Below are positions 13,923-21,362 of a stretch of 30,861 nt of DNA, one piece after another (positions within the stretch are counted from its first letter, which is position 1; each line of letters begins with the position of its first letter). This stretch comes from CAYMNU01 sp964391885 (GTDB taxonomy: Archaea > Altiarchaeota > Altiarchaeia > JAFGQM01): positions 1-30,861 of the forward strand of contig CAYMNU010000041.1 in NCBI GenBank assembly GCA_964391885.1, read 5' to 3'. A program made the translations under genes and the position numbers. Below the pieces are notes generated by a model that saw nothing but the letters and a program-made list of their open reading frames with translations, searched no databases and had not been told where the DNA came from.

Positions 13923-15821
13923 ATGCCCACGCTAGAAGAGATACAGCAGCAGATACAAGATTTTCTGCCTAAGGAGGTAGGCGTAAGCAATATAACTGCG
14001 GAAGGCCCCAAGATAGTCTTGACTACAGACCGCATAGACGTATTCACAGACCATAGCGAGATAACAAAAGACCTCGCCAAGAAGATAAAGAAGCGCATAC
14101 TCATAAGGCCCACGGCACAGCTGCTAACCGACCCTTCCGAGGCCGAGCCCATGATACGAAAGATTGCCGGCGAGGAGAGCGGAATAACTAATATAATATT
14201 TAATCCCTACCAAAAAGAGGTAATGGTAGAGGCCGAAAAGCTGGGCAATGTCATAGGCCAGAACGGCCAGAATATCAGGAAGATAATTAAGGCGACCGGC
14301 TGGACTCCCATGCTGGAGCGCAGCACTCCACTGAAAAGCAATATCCTTACTACCCTCAGGGCGACGCTTTGGGAGAAGAAAGTCTGCAGGCGCCGGAAAG
14401 AGTTTCTGGAGGACCTGGGCAGGAAGATTTATTCCAAGCCCGACCACACTTGTGACTGGATACGCGTGACTCCCCTGGGCGGCGCGGGCGAGGTGGGCAG
14501 GTCATGTTTCCTTACTCAGACGCCCAACACCAATATACTCCTTGACTGCGGAATAAACGTAGCGGCATCCGATCCGAAAAGGGCCTTCCCTGACTTCAGG
14601 GCAATGCAGCTCACCATCGATGACCTTGACGCGGTTGTTCTGTCGCACGCACATCTAGACCATTGCGGATTCATACCCTACCTTTATCGCTACGGCTTCA
14701 ACGGCCCGATTTACACTACAAAGCCGACGCGCGACATAATGGCGCTGCTGCAGCTGGACGCCGTCGAGATATCTATGAAAGAGGACAAGGAGCTGCCCTA
14801 TTCCAGCATGGACATAAAAAATGTCATAGAACACGTTGTTCCATTGGAATACCAAGAGGTCGCTGACATAAGCTCAGACATGAGGCTTACGCTTTACAAT
14901 GCAGGCCACATTCTTGGCTCTTCGCTAGTCCACCTGCACATCGGTGACAGCCTTTATAATATTTTATACACCGGAGACTTCAAGTTTGGCGAGACTCGAT
15001 TGCTCAACGCAGCAGACTTTGAGTTCCCGCGCCTGGAGACCCTGATAATGGAATCGACCTACGGGGGGCGCAACAGCGTACAGCCAAGGAGAAAAGAAGC
15101 CGAGGAGCTCCTCATAAGCAGCATAAAGGAAACCATCGCCAAGGGCGGAAAGGTGCTGATACCTGTTTTCGGTGTAGGCAGGTCGCAAGAGGTTTTGGTG
15201 ACGCTGGATGAGTACCGAAACGAGCTGGGCGACGTGCCAGTGTACATAGACGGCATGGTATACGAGGCCACAGCCATACACACGGCGTACCCTGAATACC
15301 TCAAGAGGCGGCTCATGACCATGATTTTGAGGGGCGCCAATCCCTTCTTAACCAAGAACTTCCACAAGGTCGATGCCAAGACGAGGGTTGATCTTGCGGA
15401 AAACGAGGAGCCCTGCATCATAGTCACACCGTCGGGCATGCTTACCGGAGGGCCATCCGTATCTTATTTCAAGCGTATGGCCGGCAACGAGAAGAATATG
15501 ATACTCTTCGTAGGCTACCAGTCCGAGGGCTCTCTTGGCAGGCGCATCCAAAAGGGGATGAAAGAGGTGGCAGTCATGGAGGACCGCAAGCCCAAGACCA
15601 TAGATATCAAGATGAAGGTTGTGACTGTGGAAGGCTTTTCAGGCCACGCGGATCGCAGGCAGCTTCTCGGTTATGTCAAGAGAATGCACCCACGCCCTGA
15701 AAGGATACTATGCGTGCACGGCGAGCTCAAGAAATCTCAGGAGCTCTCCAGGGCGCTGAACAAGATGTTCAGGTGCGAGACTAGGGTGCCGCAGGATTTG
15801 GACACGATAAGGATACTTTAG
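13923..15821 (+). CDS. fttA: aCPSF1/FttA: KH-domain beta-CASP ribonuclease and transcription termination factor
   Basis: A 632-residue archaeal CPSF homologue that cleaves RNA 3' ends after U-tracts and terminates transcription genome-wide. Two N-terminal KH-like domains (about 1-145, with VIGQNGQNIRKIIKATGW as the GXXG-containing segment at about 102-119) precede the metallo-beta-lactamase fold. The zinc motif HAHLDHCG has His242, His244, Asp246 and His247; further ligands lie in AGHILGSS and TGDFKFGE. The beta-CASP insert contains VFGVGRSQEVLV and the final motifs GFSGHADRRQLLGY and CVHGELKK. Complete, with normal length. Its last 24 bases and the following U-tract are duplicated exactly 845 bases downstream around an imported toxin-antitoxin-like pair. 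Confidence 0.96.
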   Translation: MPTLEEIQQQIQDFLPKEVGVSNITAEGPKIVLTTDRIDVFTDHSEITKDLAKKIKKRILIRPTAQLLTDPSEAEPMIRKIAGEESGITNIIFNPYQKEVMVEAEKLGNVIGQNGQNIRKIIKATGWTPMLERSTPLKSNILTTLRATLWEKKVCRRRKEFLEDLGRKIYSKPDHTCDWIRVTPLGGAGEVGRSCFLTQTPNTNILLDCGINVAASDPKRAFPDFRAMQLTIDDLDAVVLSHAHLDHCGFIPYLYRYGFNGPIYTTKPTRDIMALLQLDAVEISMKEDKELPYSSMDIKNVIEHVVPLEYQEVADISSDMRLTLYNAGHILGSSLVHLHIGDSLYNILYTGDFKFGETRLLNAADFEFPRLETLIMESTYGGRNSVQPRRKEAEELLISSIKETIAKGGKVLIPVFGVGRSQEVLVTLDEYRNELGDVPVYIDGMVYEATAIHTAYPEYLKRRLMTMILRGANPFLTKNFHKVDAKTRVDLAENEEPCIIVTPSGMLTGGPSVSYFKRMAGNEKNMILFVGYQSEGSLGRRIQKGMKEVAVMEDRKPKTIDIKMKVVTVEGFSGHADRRQLLGYVKRMHPRPERILCVHGELKKSQELSRALNKMFRCETRVPQDLDTIRIL

Positions 15822-15831
15822 GCTTTTTTCT
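15798..15831 (+). repeat. aCPSF1 3'-end direct repeat, copy 1
   Basis: 34 bases starting ttggacacg, including the codons for LDTIRIL, the TAG stop (15819-15821) and the U-rich tail ggcttttttct. They are identical to 16643-16676. Sequences outside the 34 bases diverge abruptly on both sides. Confidence 0.95.
15821..15831 (+). terminator. U-tract after aCPSF1
   Basis: The run gcttttttct directly follows the stop codon. An identical tract closes the inserted module at 16666-16676, so the insertion preserved a terminator at both ends. Confidence 0.5.
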
Positions 15832-15900
15832 GTTCTTATGCGATATGATACTACTTTAGCATTAGTTGAAATATCCCACTAGTTTAACGTCAGCTCTGTC

Positions 15901-15932
15901 GTATTTATATACTTTCTGATACTAATTAATTA
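15901..15932 (+). promoter_or_regulatory. Promoter region of the winged-helix/RelE pair
   Basis: Two TATA-like elements are visible: gtatttatatac (15901-15912) and actaattaattatc (15921-15934). The latter is about 20 bases before ATG 15946. The stretch between 15832 and 15945 otherwise has no recognisable gene. Confidence 0.45.
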
Positions 15933-15945
15933 TCAATTGATAAAA

Positions 15946-16251
15946 ATGGCCTCAACTATGCTTACAAAAACCGAGCTTATATCCCGAGAAGGCAACAAAA
16001 CCCTCCGATACCCCAATCTAAATACGGTCCTCATGGTCGAGGAGTTTCTTGAAATGCACAGGGATATTCCAATGCCGATCGCGCAGATTAGAAAGGCTCT
16101 GCCCAAACAGGTCATGCATCCGACCCTTTTGGTGATTTTAGAGTATCTTTGGAGAAGCGGGAAGATAATTTACGGCCCGCGCGGCGTTCAGTGGGTTTAC
16201 TCGCCGCCCGAACACATAAGCGCTATGTTGGACGGGGCAATTGAGGTCTGA
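15946..16251 (+). CDS. Small winged-helix protein, probable antitoxin/regulator of the adjacent RelE-like toxin
   Basis: A 101-residue protein starting MASTMLTKTELISREG. A TTG at 15937 is a possible earlier start but gives only three more residues. The centre reads as a winged helix-turn-helix: VLMVEEFLEMH, then IPMPIAQIRKALPKQVMHPTLLVILEYLWRSGKII with a wing YGPRGVQWVY. Position directly before a RelE-like gene, separated by one base, suggests it neutralises that toxin and represses the pair, but the family is not one of the standard RelB/RHH types. The pair is bracketed by exact copies of the aCPSF1 3' end, marking it as inserted. Alternative: an independent transcription regulator carried along. 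Confidence 0.6.
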   Translation: MASTMLTKTELISREGNKTLRYPNLNTVLMVEEFLEMHRDIPMPIAQIRKALPKQVMHPTLLVILEYLWRSGKIIYGPRGVQWVYSPPEHISAMLDGAIEV

Positions 16252-16252
16252 A

Positions 16253-16594
16253 ATGTTTGGAAAAGAGGTGAGGATATTCCTTAAGGGACAGGCCAAGGAG
16301 GCTTACCTAGAGCTTAAGAAGCGGCAGGACAAGGAGTCCAAATCCATCATTAGGTCCTTTGAAAGAATAAAGTGTATACTTAAAGATAACCCGCAATATG
16401 GGAATCCCGTCGCAAAGGACAAAATTCCGAAAGAGCTCAAGGATATGGGCATCAAAAACCTTTACAGAGTTGAACTCTCCAACTATTGGAGAATGCTGTA
16501 TACCCTCGAGGGAAACCAAATCGAGATATTCTTATTTGTGCTTAGCATAGTGGACCATAAAGAGTACGACAAGCTCTTCGGCTATCGCAGCTAG
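16253..16594 (+). CDS. RelE-like toxin (plasmid-stabilisation superfamily)
   Basis: A 113-residue protein from ATG 16253; a TTG in frame at 16241 would overlap the upstream gene and is less likely. It shows strand VRIFLKGQAKEAYLEL, a long helix (KESKSIIRSFERIKCILKDNP), the block KNLYRVELSNYWRMLYTLEG and a C-terminal FVLSIVDHKEYDKLFGYR. This is the organisation of RelE-superfamily toxins, with the conserved R/W.R.LYT strand and terminal His-x-x-Tyr. The likely activity is ribosome-associated mRNA cleavage, by family inference. It starts one base after the winged-helix gene's stop. Differs clearly from the toxin at 5381, so the two modules are not recent duplicates of each other. Confidence 0.8.
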   Translation: MFGKEVRIFLKGQAKEAYLELKKRQDKESKSIIRSFERIKCILKDNPQYGNPVAKDKIPKELKDMGIKNLYRVELSNYWRMLYTLEGNQIEIFLFVLSIVDHKEYDKLFGYRS

Positions 16595-16642
16595 CCAGGG
16601 ACTTGCCTCTCGTTATCCATGAATTTAAGGTGGGCGATGCAC

Positions 16643-16676
16643 TTGGACACGATAAGGATACTTTAGGCTTTTTTCT
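16643..16676 (+). repeat. aCPSF1 3'-end direct repeat, copy 2
   Basis: Exact 34-base copy of 15798-15831 with its own TAG (16664-16666) and U-tract. It lies between the inserted pair and trpS, and is the probable original aCPSF1-trpS junction. Upstream of it the aCPSF1 reading frame is not preserved, so it is not a longer gene remnant. Confidence 0.95.
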
Positions 16677-16698
16677 ATCTCCTACCCTAAATTACTTG

Positions 16699-17802
16699 AT
16701 GGTTTTAGATCCCTGGACAATAGGAGACATCTCGGACTACGAGCATCTGTTCAAACAATTCGGCATCTCGCCGATGGATGCGTTTAAAGCCAAGTACTCT
16801 GACTTGCGCTACATCCGGAGGGGAATAATATTCGGCCACCGCGGATTTGACAAGATAGACGCGGCCATTTCCAACAAGAAGCCCTTCATAATGATGACAG
16901 GGCTGATGCCCTCGGGCAATTTCCATTTCGGCCACAAGATGGTGGCAGACGAGATAATCTGGTTGCAGGGGAAAGGGGCAAGGACATATATTGCAGCTGC
17001 CGACATAGAATCCTATCTCATGCGCGGCGTTTCCTTAAGCGATGCTAAAAAGATAGCTGTCGAGGAATACCTCACTAACTATATTGCTCTAGGTCTTGAC
17101 CCGAAGAAGACTAGCTTCTGGTTCCAGAGCGATTATGCTTCACCATACTATCGCCTCGCCGACCAGGCAGCTAAAGAGGTGACCTTCAATGAGATGAAGG
17201 CGATATATGGCGACCTTTCCACAAACAAAATAATATCTGCGCTCAAGCAGGTTGCAGACATCCTCCATCCTCAGTTGCCCGAATTTGAGGGGCGGATGCC
17301 CACGGTTGTGCCAGTAGGCGCCGACCAGGACCCGCACATCAGGCTTACGCGCGATATTGCATACAGGCTTAATCATGTCTATAAGATGGAGCAGCCCTCG
17401 GCGACATTCCACCGCTTCATGGAAGGCCTGCAGGGCGGCAAGATGTCATCGTCAGACCCGAAAAGCCACATCGCGCTCAGCGAGGAGCCGAAATCAGCAA
17501 GGAAGAAGATAATGTCTGCGACGACCGGCGGGCGCGCGACGCTTGAAGAGCAGAAGAAGTTAGGGGGGGTGCCCGAGAGCTGCGCGGTTTACAAGTTTTA
17601 TCTGTACCACTTTGTGGATGACGACAAAGAGCTCCAGAAAATCTTCAATGAGTGCAGAAGTGGTGCGGTCATGTGTGGTGACTGCAAGAAGCGGTGCGCA
17701 GACATGATGGAGTCCTTTTTAAACGAGCACCAGAAGAAGAGGGAGAAAGCGAAAGGCGAGGCTAAAAAACTCGCGGAAAGCTCTCTAAATAATAGAAAAT
17801 GA
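16699..17802 (+). CDS. trpS: Tryptophanyl-tRNA synthetase
   Basis: A 367-residue class I synthetase charging tRNA-Trp. I set the start at ATG 16699 (MVLDPWTIGDISDYEHLFKQFGI) because archaeal TrpRS begins with this PW...DY..L...FG block. An in-frame start at 16603 would translate the duplicated aCPSF1 tail in a foreign frame. The HIGH motif is HFGH at 76-79, and the KMSKS motif is KMSSS at about 248-252. The C-terminal CGDCKKRCADMM is typical of archaeal/eukaryal enzymes. The box ctaaatta (16687-16694) is very near the start. The next gene overlaps by 4 bases, and trpS, pyrH and ogt form an operon. Confidence 0.95.
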   Translation: MVLDPWTIGDISDYEHLFKQFGISPMDAFKAKYSDLRYIRRGIIFGHRGFDKIDAAISNKKPFIMMTGLMPSGNFHFGHKMVADEIIWLQGKGARTYIAAADIESYLMRGVSLSDAKKIAVEEYLTNYIALGLDPKKTSFWFQSDYASPYYRLADQAAKEVTFNEMKAIYGDLSTNKIISALKQVADILHPQLPEFEGRMPTVVPVGADQDPHIRLTRDIAYRLNHVYKMEQPSATFHRFMEGLQGGKMSSSDPKSHIALSEEPKSARKKIMSATTGGRATLEEQKKLGGVPESCAVYKFYLYHFVDDDKELQKIFNECRSGAVMCGDCKKRCADMMESFLNEHQKKREKAKGEAKKLAESSLNNRK

Positions 17803-18470
17803 AAATAACCCTCGCCCTCGGCGGCTCGATAGTGCACCCGGACGGAATAGACGAAAAGTACGTCAAAGCCTTTGCGGAATTCGCCCTGGGCTTGGCAAAG
17901 AAGCACAAGCTGGCCATAGTTGTGGGCGGAGGGAAGCTCGCAAGGAAGGAGATAGCCGCAGCCAGGAAAAGGGGCGATAACGAGGCTGAATGCGATTATG
18001 AAGGCATAGACGCGTCGAGATACAACGCCTCAGTAATCTCCCAGGCTATGGGCATAGAGCCCCTCATACCTGAAACTATACGCGAGGCGAAGAAGATATT
18101 CGATACGCAGGGCATTGTCTTCATGGGCGGCACTGAGCCCGGGCATTCCACAGACGCAGTCGCGGCGATACTTGGGGAGTATGTGGGTGCGGACCTTTAC
18201 ATAAAGGCGAGCAATATTGACGCAATTTATGACAGCGACCCGAACGAGAATCCCGGAGCGAAAAGACTAAGCAAAATCAAGATTGACGACTTAATATCCC
18301 TAGTGAACAGCATGTCACAGGCGGCGGGCGAATACCGCTTGTTTGACTTCCTAGCAGTCAAGATGCTCAAGCGATCGGGCATAAAGACCATGGTCCTGGA
18401 CGGCAGGGATTTAGAGAATATGGGTGCAGCCATAGACGGCAAGAAATTCACCGGCACAGTTATAGGATGA
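17799..18470 (+). CDS. pyrH: UMP kinase (archaeal type)
   Basis: A 223-residue amino-acid-kinase-fold enzyme making UDP from UMP and ATP in pyrimidine synthesis. The N-terminal glycine loop ALGGSIV (Pyrococcus-like PyrH), the second loop VVGGGKLARKEI, the acceptor segment FMGGTEPGHSTDAVAAILGEYVGADLYIKASNIDAIYDSDP and the C-terminal GTVIG are all present. Length fits the short archaeal form. Its start overlaps the trpS stop (ATGA) and its stop overlaps the ogt start in the same way, pointing to translational coupling. Confidence 0.94.
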   Translation: MKITLALGGSIVHPDGIDEKYVKAFAEFALGLAKKHKLAIVVGGGKLARKEIAAARKRGDNEAECDYEGIDASRYNASVISQAMGIEPLIPETIREAKKIFDTQGIVFMGGTEPGHSTDAVAAILGEYVGADLYIKASNIDAIYDSDPNENPGAKRLSKIKIDDLISLVNSMSQAAGEYRLFDFLAVKMLKRSGIKTMVLDGRDLENMGAAIDGKKFTGTVIG

Positions 18471-18733
18471 GCGAGTTCTCTGAAAGGGTTTACGAAATAG
18501 TCGCAAAGATTCCGAAAGGGAGTACTATGACCTACAAGGAGCTAGCTGCGGCAGCTGGGCGGCCGAAAGCCTGGCGCGCAGTCGGGAATGTCCTAAATAA
18601 GAACCCAAAGCCTGGAACCGAAGACGGCTGTGTGCCCTGCCACCGGGTAATCCGGAGTGACAGGAAGTTAGGTGGCTATGCACTGGGTAGCAGTAAGAAA
18701 AAACAGCTGTTAAGAGACGAAGGAGCTATCTAG
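18467..18733 (+). CDS. ogt: Methylated-DNA--protein-cysteine methyltransferase, catalytic domain only
   Basis: An 88-residue protein consisting of just the C-terminal domain of O6-alkylguanine-DNA alkyltransferases. FSERVYEIVAKIPKGSTMTYKELAAAAGRPKAWRAVGNVLNKNP holds the DNA-binding helix-turn-helix with the arginine finger. GCVPCHRVIRSDRKLGGYALG carries the PCHRV active site, whose cysteine takes the alkyl group. Because the cysteine is present (ATL proteins have Trp), it may be a true suicide repair enzyme despite lacking the usual N-terminal domain. Overlaps pyrH by 4 bases and the convergent gene at 18726 by 8 bases. Confidence 0.92.
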   Translation: MSEFSERVYEIVAKIPKGSTMTYKELAAAAGRPKAWRAVGNVLNKNPKPGTEDGCVPCHRVIRSDRKLGGYALGSSKKKQLLRDEGAI

Positions 18734-19154
18734 TCTGCCCCATAGCCTTCTCTCTGCCACCGAGGGCCCCACCGCTCATCCTTGAAAGGATGCCCTGGTG
18801 CCAGAATTGTGAACTTTCCCATCCCAGGGGCTTGGCAATTCGGTTAAGCATCAGATCTTTGTTATACTTGGAGACCTTTACAAAACCTCGGCTCTCGAGC
18901 GAATTTATTATTGAATCAGCCCTCTCACGACTCAATTTTTTTCTGCGCATCCAAGCTTCCTGTTCTTCGATGCCCAGCATCTCCTCAGGGTGAATATAAA
19001 GGCGCTTGAGAAGGTGCCGCTCATGGGAGTTTAGTGACCTTCCTCCCTTCTGCATAGCATTCGCAGAATCTATAAAACGCCTTGCACGATTGGCTATGCG
19101 AAAGGCTTCCGCCCGCGAGGGTCTTTTTGGCTGAACCTTGGGTCTTATACCCAT
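18726..19154 (-). CDS. Hypothetical winged-helix-like basic protein
   Basis: A 142-residue protein from ATG 19154 (MGIRPKVQPKRPSRAEAFRIANRARR); GTG 19169 would add five residues. The N terminus is strongly basic. A middle segment (LNSHERHLLKRLYIHPEEMLGIEEQEAWMRRKKLSRERADSIINSLESRGFVKV) reads as a winged helix with a recognition helix and wing. The end (WESSQFWHQGILSRMSGG) is not recognised. It follows a frameshifted HTH gene on the same strand by about 35 bases, and that gap contains the inverted repeat atgccc/gggcat (19162-19179). The two may be a regulatory pair. Convergent with ogt, sharing 8 bases. No family assigned. Confidence 0.6.
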   Translation of the reverse strand: MGIRPKVQPKRPSRAEAFRIANRARRFIDSANAMQKGGRSLNSHERHLLKRLYIHPEEMLGIEEQEAWMRRKKLSRERADSIINSLESRGFVKVSKYNKDLMLNRIAKPLGWESSQFWHQGILSRMSGGALGGREKAMGQTR

Positions 19155-19188
19155 TATAATGATGCCCAATCAAGGGCATTGCGGAGCC

Positions 19189-19520
19189 TTAGTGCCTGTA
19201 AACACCATGGTTGCCCTGGTATATCCTGCCCAAGGGGCTGTGTGCTCCCACTTCTATCTTTTGGTGGCCTTTTCCGTCAGTTCTTGCCCCTTTTGCTATC
19301 CAGTTGCCGTCTACGGCAGTCCCTGTGCCTTTAACCCTGCGGACAACTCCCCTCGCCTTTGCGGCTTGGAGGGCTCTGCTTGCCTGGGGCTTTGTCAAGC
19401 CCGCGGCTTGGGCTACCTACCAAGGTCTTTTGTTTCACCAATCCTGTTGAGTGCCCTAGTCACCTTTATATGGTGCGGCTCGGGTCTTTTTGCCATTCTT
19501 GGTTTGGGTCTTCCAGCCAT
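19189..19520 (-). pseudogene. Frameshifted helix-turn-helix gene
   Basis: From ATG 19520 the first frame reads MAGRPKPRMAKRPEPH, then IKVTRALNRIGETKDLG, and hits a stop near 19410. A second frame picks up at once with VAQAAGLTKPQASRALQAAKARGVVRRVKGTG and runs to a stop at 19189-19191. Joined, they give one continuous helix-turn-helix (helices ALNRIGETKDLG, VAQAAGL, KPQASRALQAAKA), so one base is missing (or two extra) around 19412-19421. The GRPKPR start resembles an AT-hook. It may be a dead gene, an assembly or sequencing indel, or a frameshifted expression. It would be the first gene of a leftward operon with the hypothetical gene at 18726. Confidence 0.6.
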
Positions 19521-19566
19521 TTTAATCTAATAATTAATCGAGCAAAGCTTAAAAACATCAATAAAA

Positions 19567-19627
19567 AAATGTGGTACCTAACTTTTAGGAAAAATTTGAG
19601 TTCAAAAAGAAAATGTGGTACCTAACT
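19567..19627 (+). promoter_or_regulatory. Paired direct repeats upstream of ilvB (putative operator)
   Basis: The 17-mer aaatgtggtacctaact occurs at 19567-19583 and again at 19611-19627, 44 bases apart, close to four helical turns. Each contains the palindrome ggtacc. The second copy ends 3 bases before the TATA box. No gene explains them; the 19521-19661 interval holds only these repeats and promoters. They probably bind a regulator of branched-chain amino acid synthesis. Confidence 0.6.
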
Positions 19628-19630
19628 GCA

Positions 19631-19640
19631 TTTTTATACA
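19631..19640 (+). promoter_or_regulatory. TATA box of ilvB
   Basis: tttttataca, centred about 26 bases before ATG 19662, implies a leaderless ilvB message. It is one base different from the psmB and S19e boxes. Confidence 0.65.
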
Positions 19641-19661
19641 TCCTGTTTATAATTAGACACT

Positions 19662-21362
19662 ATGAACGGCGCGGAAGCCCTGATAAGGAGCATGGAAAAA
19701 GAGGATGTCAAACACATCTTCGGCATACTCGGCGGTTCGATAATGCACGTCTACGACGTCCTTTATGATAAGACCGACATTCACCACATCCTTTGCAGGC
19801 ACGAGCAGGTTGCGGTCTTTGCAGCCAACGGCTACGCTCAGGCGACAGGAAAAACGGGCACATGCATGGCCACATCCGGTCCGGGCGCATGCAATTTAGT
19901 CACGGGTATAGCAGATGCCCAGATAGATTCGAGGGCAGTCGTTGCGATAACCGGGCAGGTGCCCCTATCCGCAATCGGCGGCGATGCTTTCCAGGAAGCG
20001 GACATAGTCGGCATCACAATGCCCATAACAAAACACAATTACATGCTCGAAGACCCCAACGACATACCCCGCACGGTCAAAGAGGCGTATTATCTTTCAA
20101 ACACCGGGAGGCCTGGCCCGGTAGTCATTGATTTTCCCAAGGATGTCCAGACCGGCGAGATAAAGAAATATGAACATCCGAAGACAGTCTCCTTCGAGAG
20201 TTATAACCCTGTCTACAAACCCCACTCACGGCAAATAAGCATAGCGGTCAAAGAGCTTATGAACGCGCAGAACCCTCTGATGCTCGTAGGCGGGGGCGCG
20301 ATAATCTCGAACGCGTCTTCTGAGCTGGTCGCATTCGCCGAGCTTCTAGGTATTCCTATAACTACTACATCTATGGGCAAGGGCTGCATACCCGAGGACC
20401 ACCCCCTTGCTTTGGGCATGGTAGGCATGCACGGCAACAAGTGGGCCAATCTCGCAGTCCAGAACTCTGACGTCATCTTCGCCATAGGCACGAGATTCAG
20501 CGACAGAATAACCGGCAACAAGCAGCATTTCGCCCCAAAGGCAAAGCTGATACACGCGGATGTAGACCCGAGCGAGATAAGCAAGAATATCAAGGCGGAC
20601 ATACCTATAGTCGGAGACGCAAAGCTTGTCCTTTCAGACATGCTGGCCCTAGCAAAAGCCACAGTAAAAAAGGAAGCCTCATTGGTCAACAAGCATACTG
20701 AATGGGGCAAGAGGCTAGACGCCTGGAAAAAAGAGTTCCATCAAGAAATGTGTTTTGACTGCGTCCCGATAAAGCCGCAGAGGATAATCCATGAAGTCCA
20801 GAAAATAATAGACAAAGACCCCAAAAACACGATTATAACGACAGAGGTCGGCCGCAACCAGCTTTGGAGCTTCCACTACATGAACATCCGCAGTCCAAGA
20901 AACTGGATAACTTCCGGCGGCCTCGGCTGCATGGGTGCAGGCTTCCCGATGGCAATAGGAGCGCAGGTAGCGAGGCCTGAGGCGAAAGTTCTCAACATGG
21001 CGGGCGACGGCAGCTTCCAGATGACGATGCAGGATATGGCCACTTGCATGAATGAAAACCTGCCTGTTATAAACGTGATATTCGACGATTCCTCTCTCGG
21101 CAACGTCAGGATGTGGCAGGCGCTCTTCTTCAACAAGCGCTATTCCGCCACAGACCTGAACCACAATCCGGATTTCATTAAGATAGCCGAGGCATACGGC
21201 GCATATGGACGAAAAGTCGAAAGGCCGGGTGAAGTGGGCGAGGCACTCCAGGAAGCCTTGCAGTCAGGAAAGCCTGCTATAATAGACATAAGTATCGACA
21301 AGGATGAAGCGGTATTCCCAATGGTCCCGCCGGGGGGCATAATAAACAAGATGCTAGAATGA
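19662..21362 (+). CDS. ilvB: Acetolactate synthase, large (catalytic) subunit
   Basis: A 566-residue ThDP-dependent enzyme joining two pyruvates, or pyruvate and 2-oxobutyrate, as the first committed step of valine, leucine and isoleucine synthesis. The catalytic glutamate is Glu48 in CRHEQVAVFAANGYA. The block SGPGACNLVTGIADAQIDS and the GQVPLSAIGGDAFQEADI segment are standard for AHAS rather than other ThDP enzymes. The ThDP/Mg motif starts AGDGSFQM at about residue 446 and continues through NLPVINVIFDDSSLGNVRMWQ. Length is normal. The regulatory subunit overlaps by 4 bases. Paired direct repeats before the promoter suggest control by a specific factor. Confidence 0.95.
   Translation: MNGAEALIRSMEKEDVKHIFGILGGSIMHVYDVLYDKTDIHHILCRHEQVAVFAANGYAQATGKTGTCMATSGPGACNLVTGIADAQIDSRAVVAITGQVPLSAIGGDAFQEADIVGITMPITKHNYMLEDPNDIPRTVKEAYYLSNTGRPGPVVIDFPKDVQTGEIKKYEHPKTVSFESYNPVYKPHSRQISIAVKELMNAQNPLMLVGGGAIISNASSELVAFAELLGIPITTTSMGKGCIPEDHPLALGMVGMHGNKWANLAVQNSDVIFAIGTRFSDRITGNKQHFAPKAKLIHADVDPSEISKNIKADIPIVGDAKLVLSDMLALAKATVKKEASLVNKHTEWGKRLDAWKKEFHQEMCFDCVPIKPQRIIHEVQKIIDKDPKNTIITTEVGRNQLWSFHYMNIRSPRNWITSGGLGCMGAGFPMAIGAQVARPEAKVLNMAGDGSFQMTMQDMATCMNENLPVINVIFDDSSLGNVRMWQALFFNKRYSATDLNHNPDFIKIAEAYGAYGRKVERPGEVGEALQEALQSGKPAIIDISIDKDEAVFPMVPPGGIINKMLE

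Noticed and set aside
15880..15891. The 12-mer tagtttaacgtc shared with 23315-23326
   Set aside because: Two copies in unrelated contexts, no consistent distance to a start codon; treated as coincidence.
16241..16252. Earlier TTG start for the RelE-like toxin overlapping the winged-helix gene
   Set aside because: ATG 16253 directly follows the stop and begins the family's first strand; the extra four residues have no support.
19405..19425. Programmed ribosomal frameshift in the HTH gene
   Set aside because: No slippery heptamer or downstream structure is evident at ggtaggtag; a simple indel is more economical.
19138..19530. 130-codon forward frame in the 19.1-19.5 kb region
   Set aside because: It is antisense to the frameshifted HTH gene, whose two frames give coherent helix-turn-helix sequence; the forward product has low-complexity hydrophobic composition.
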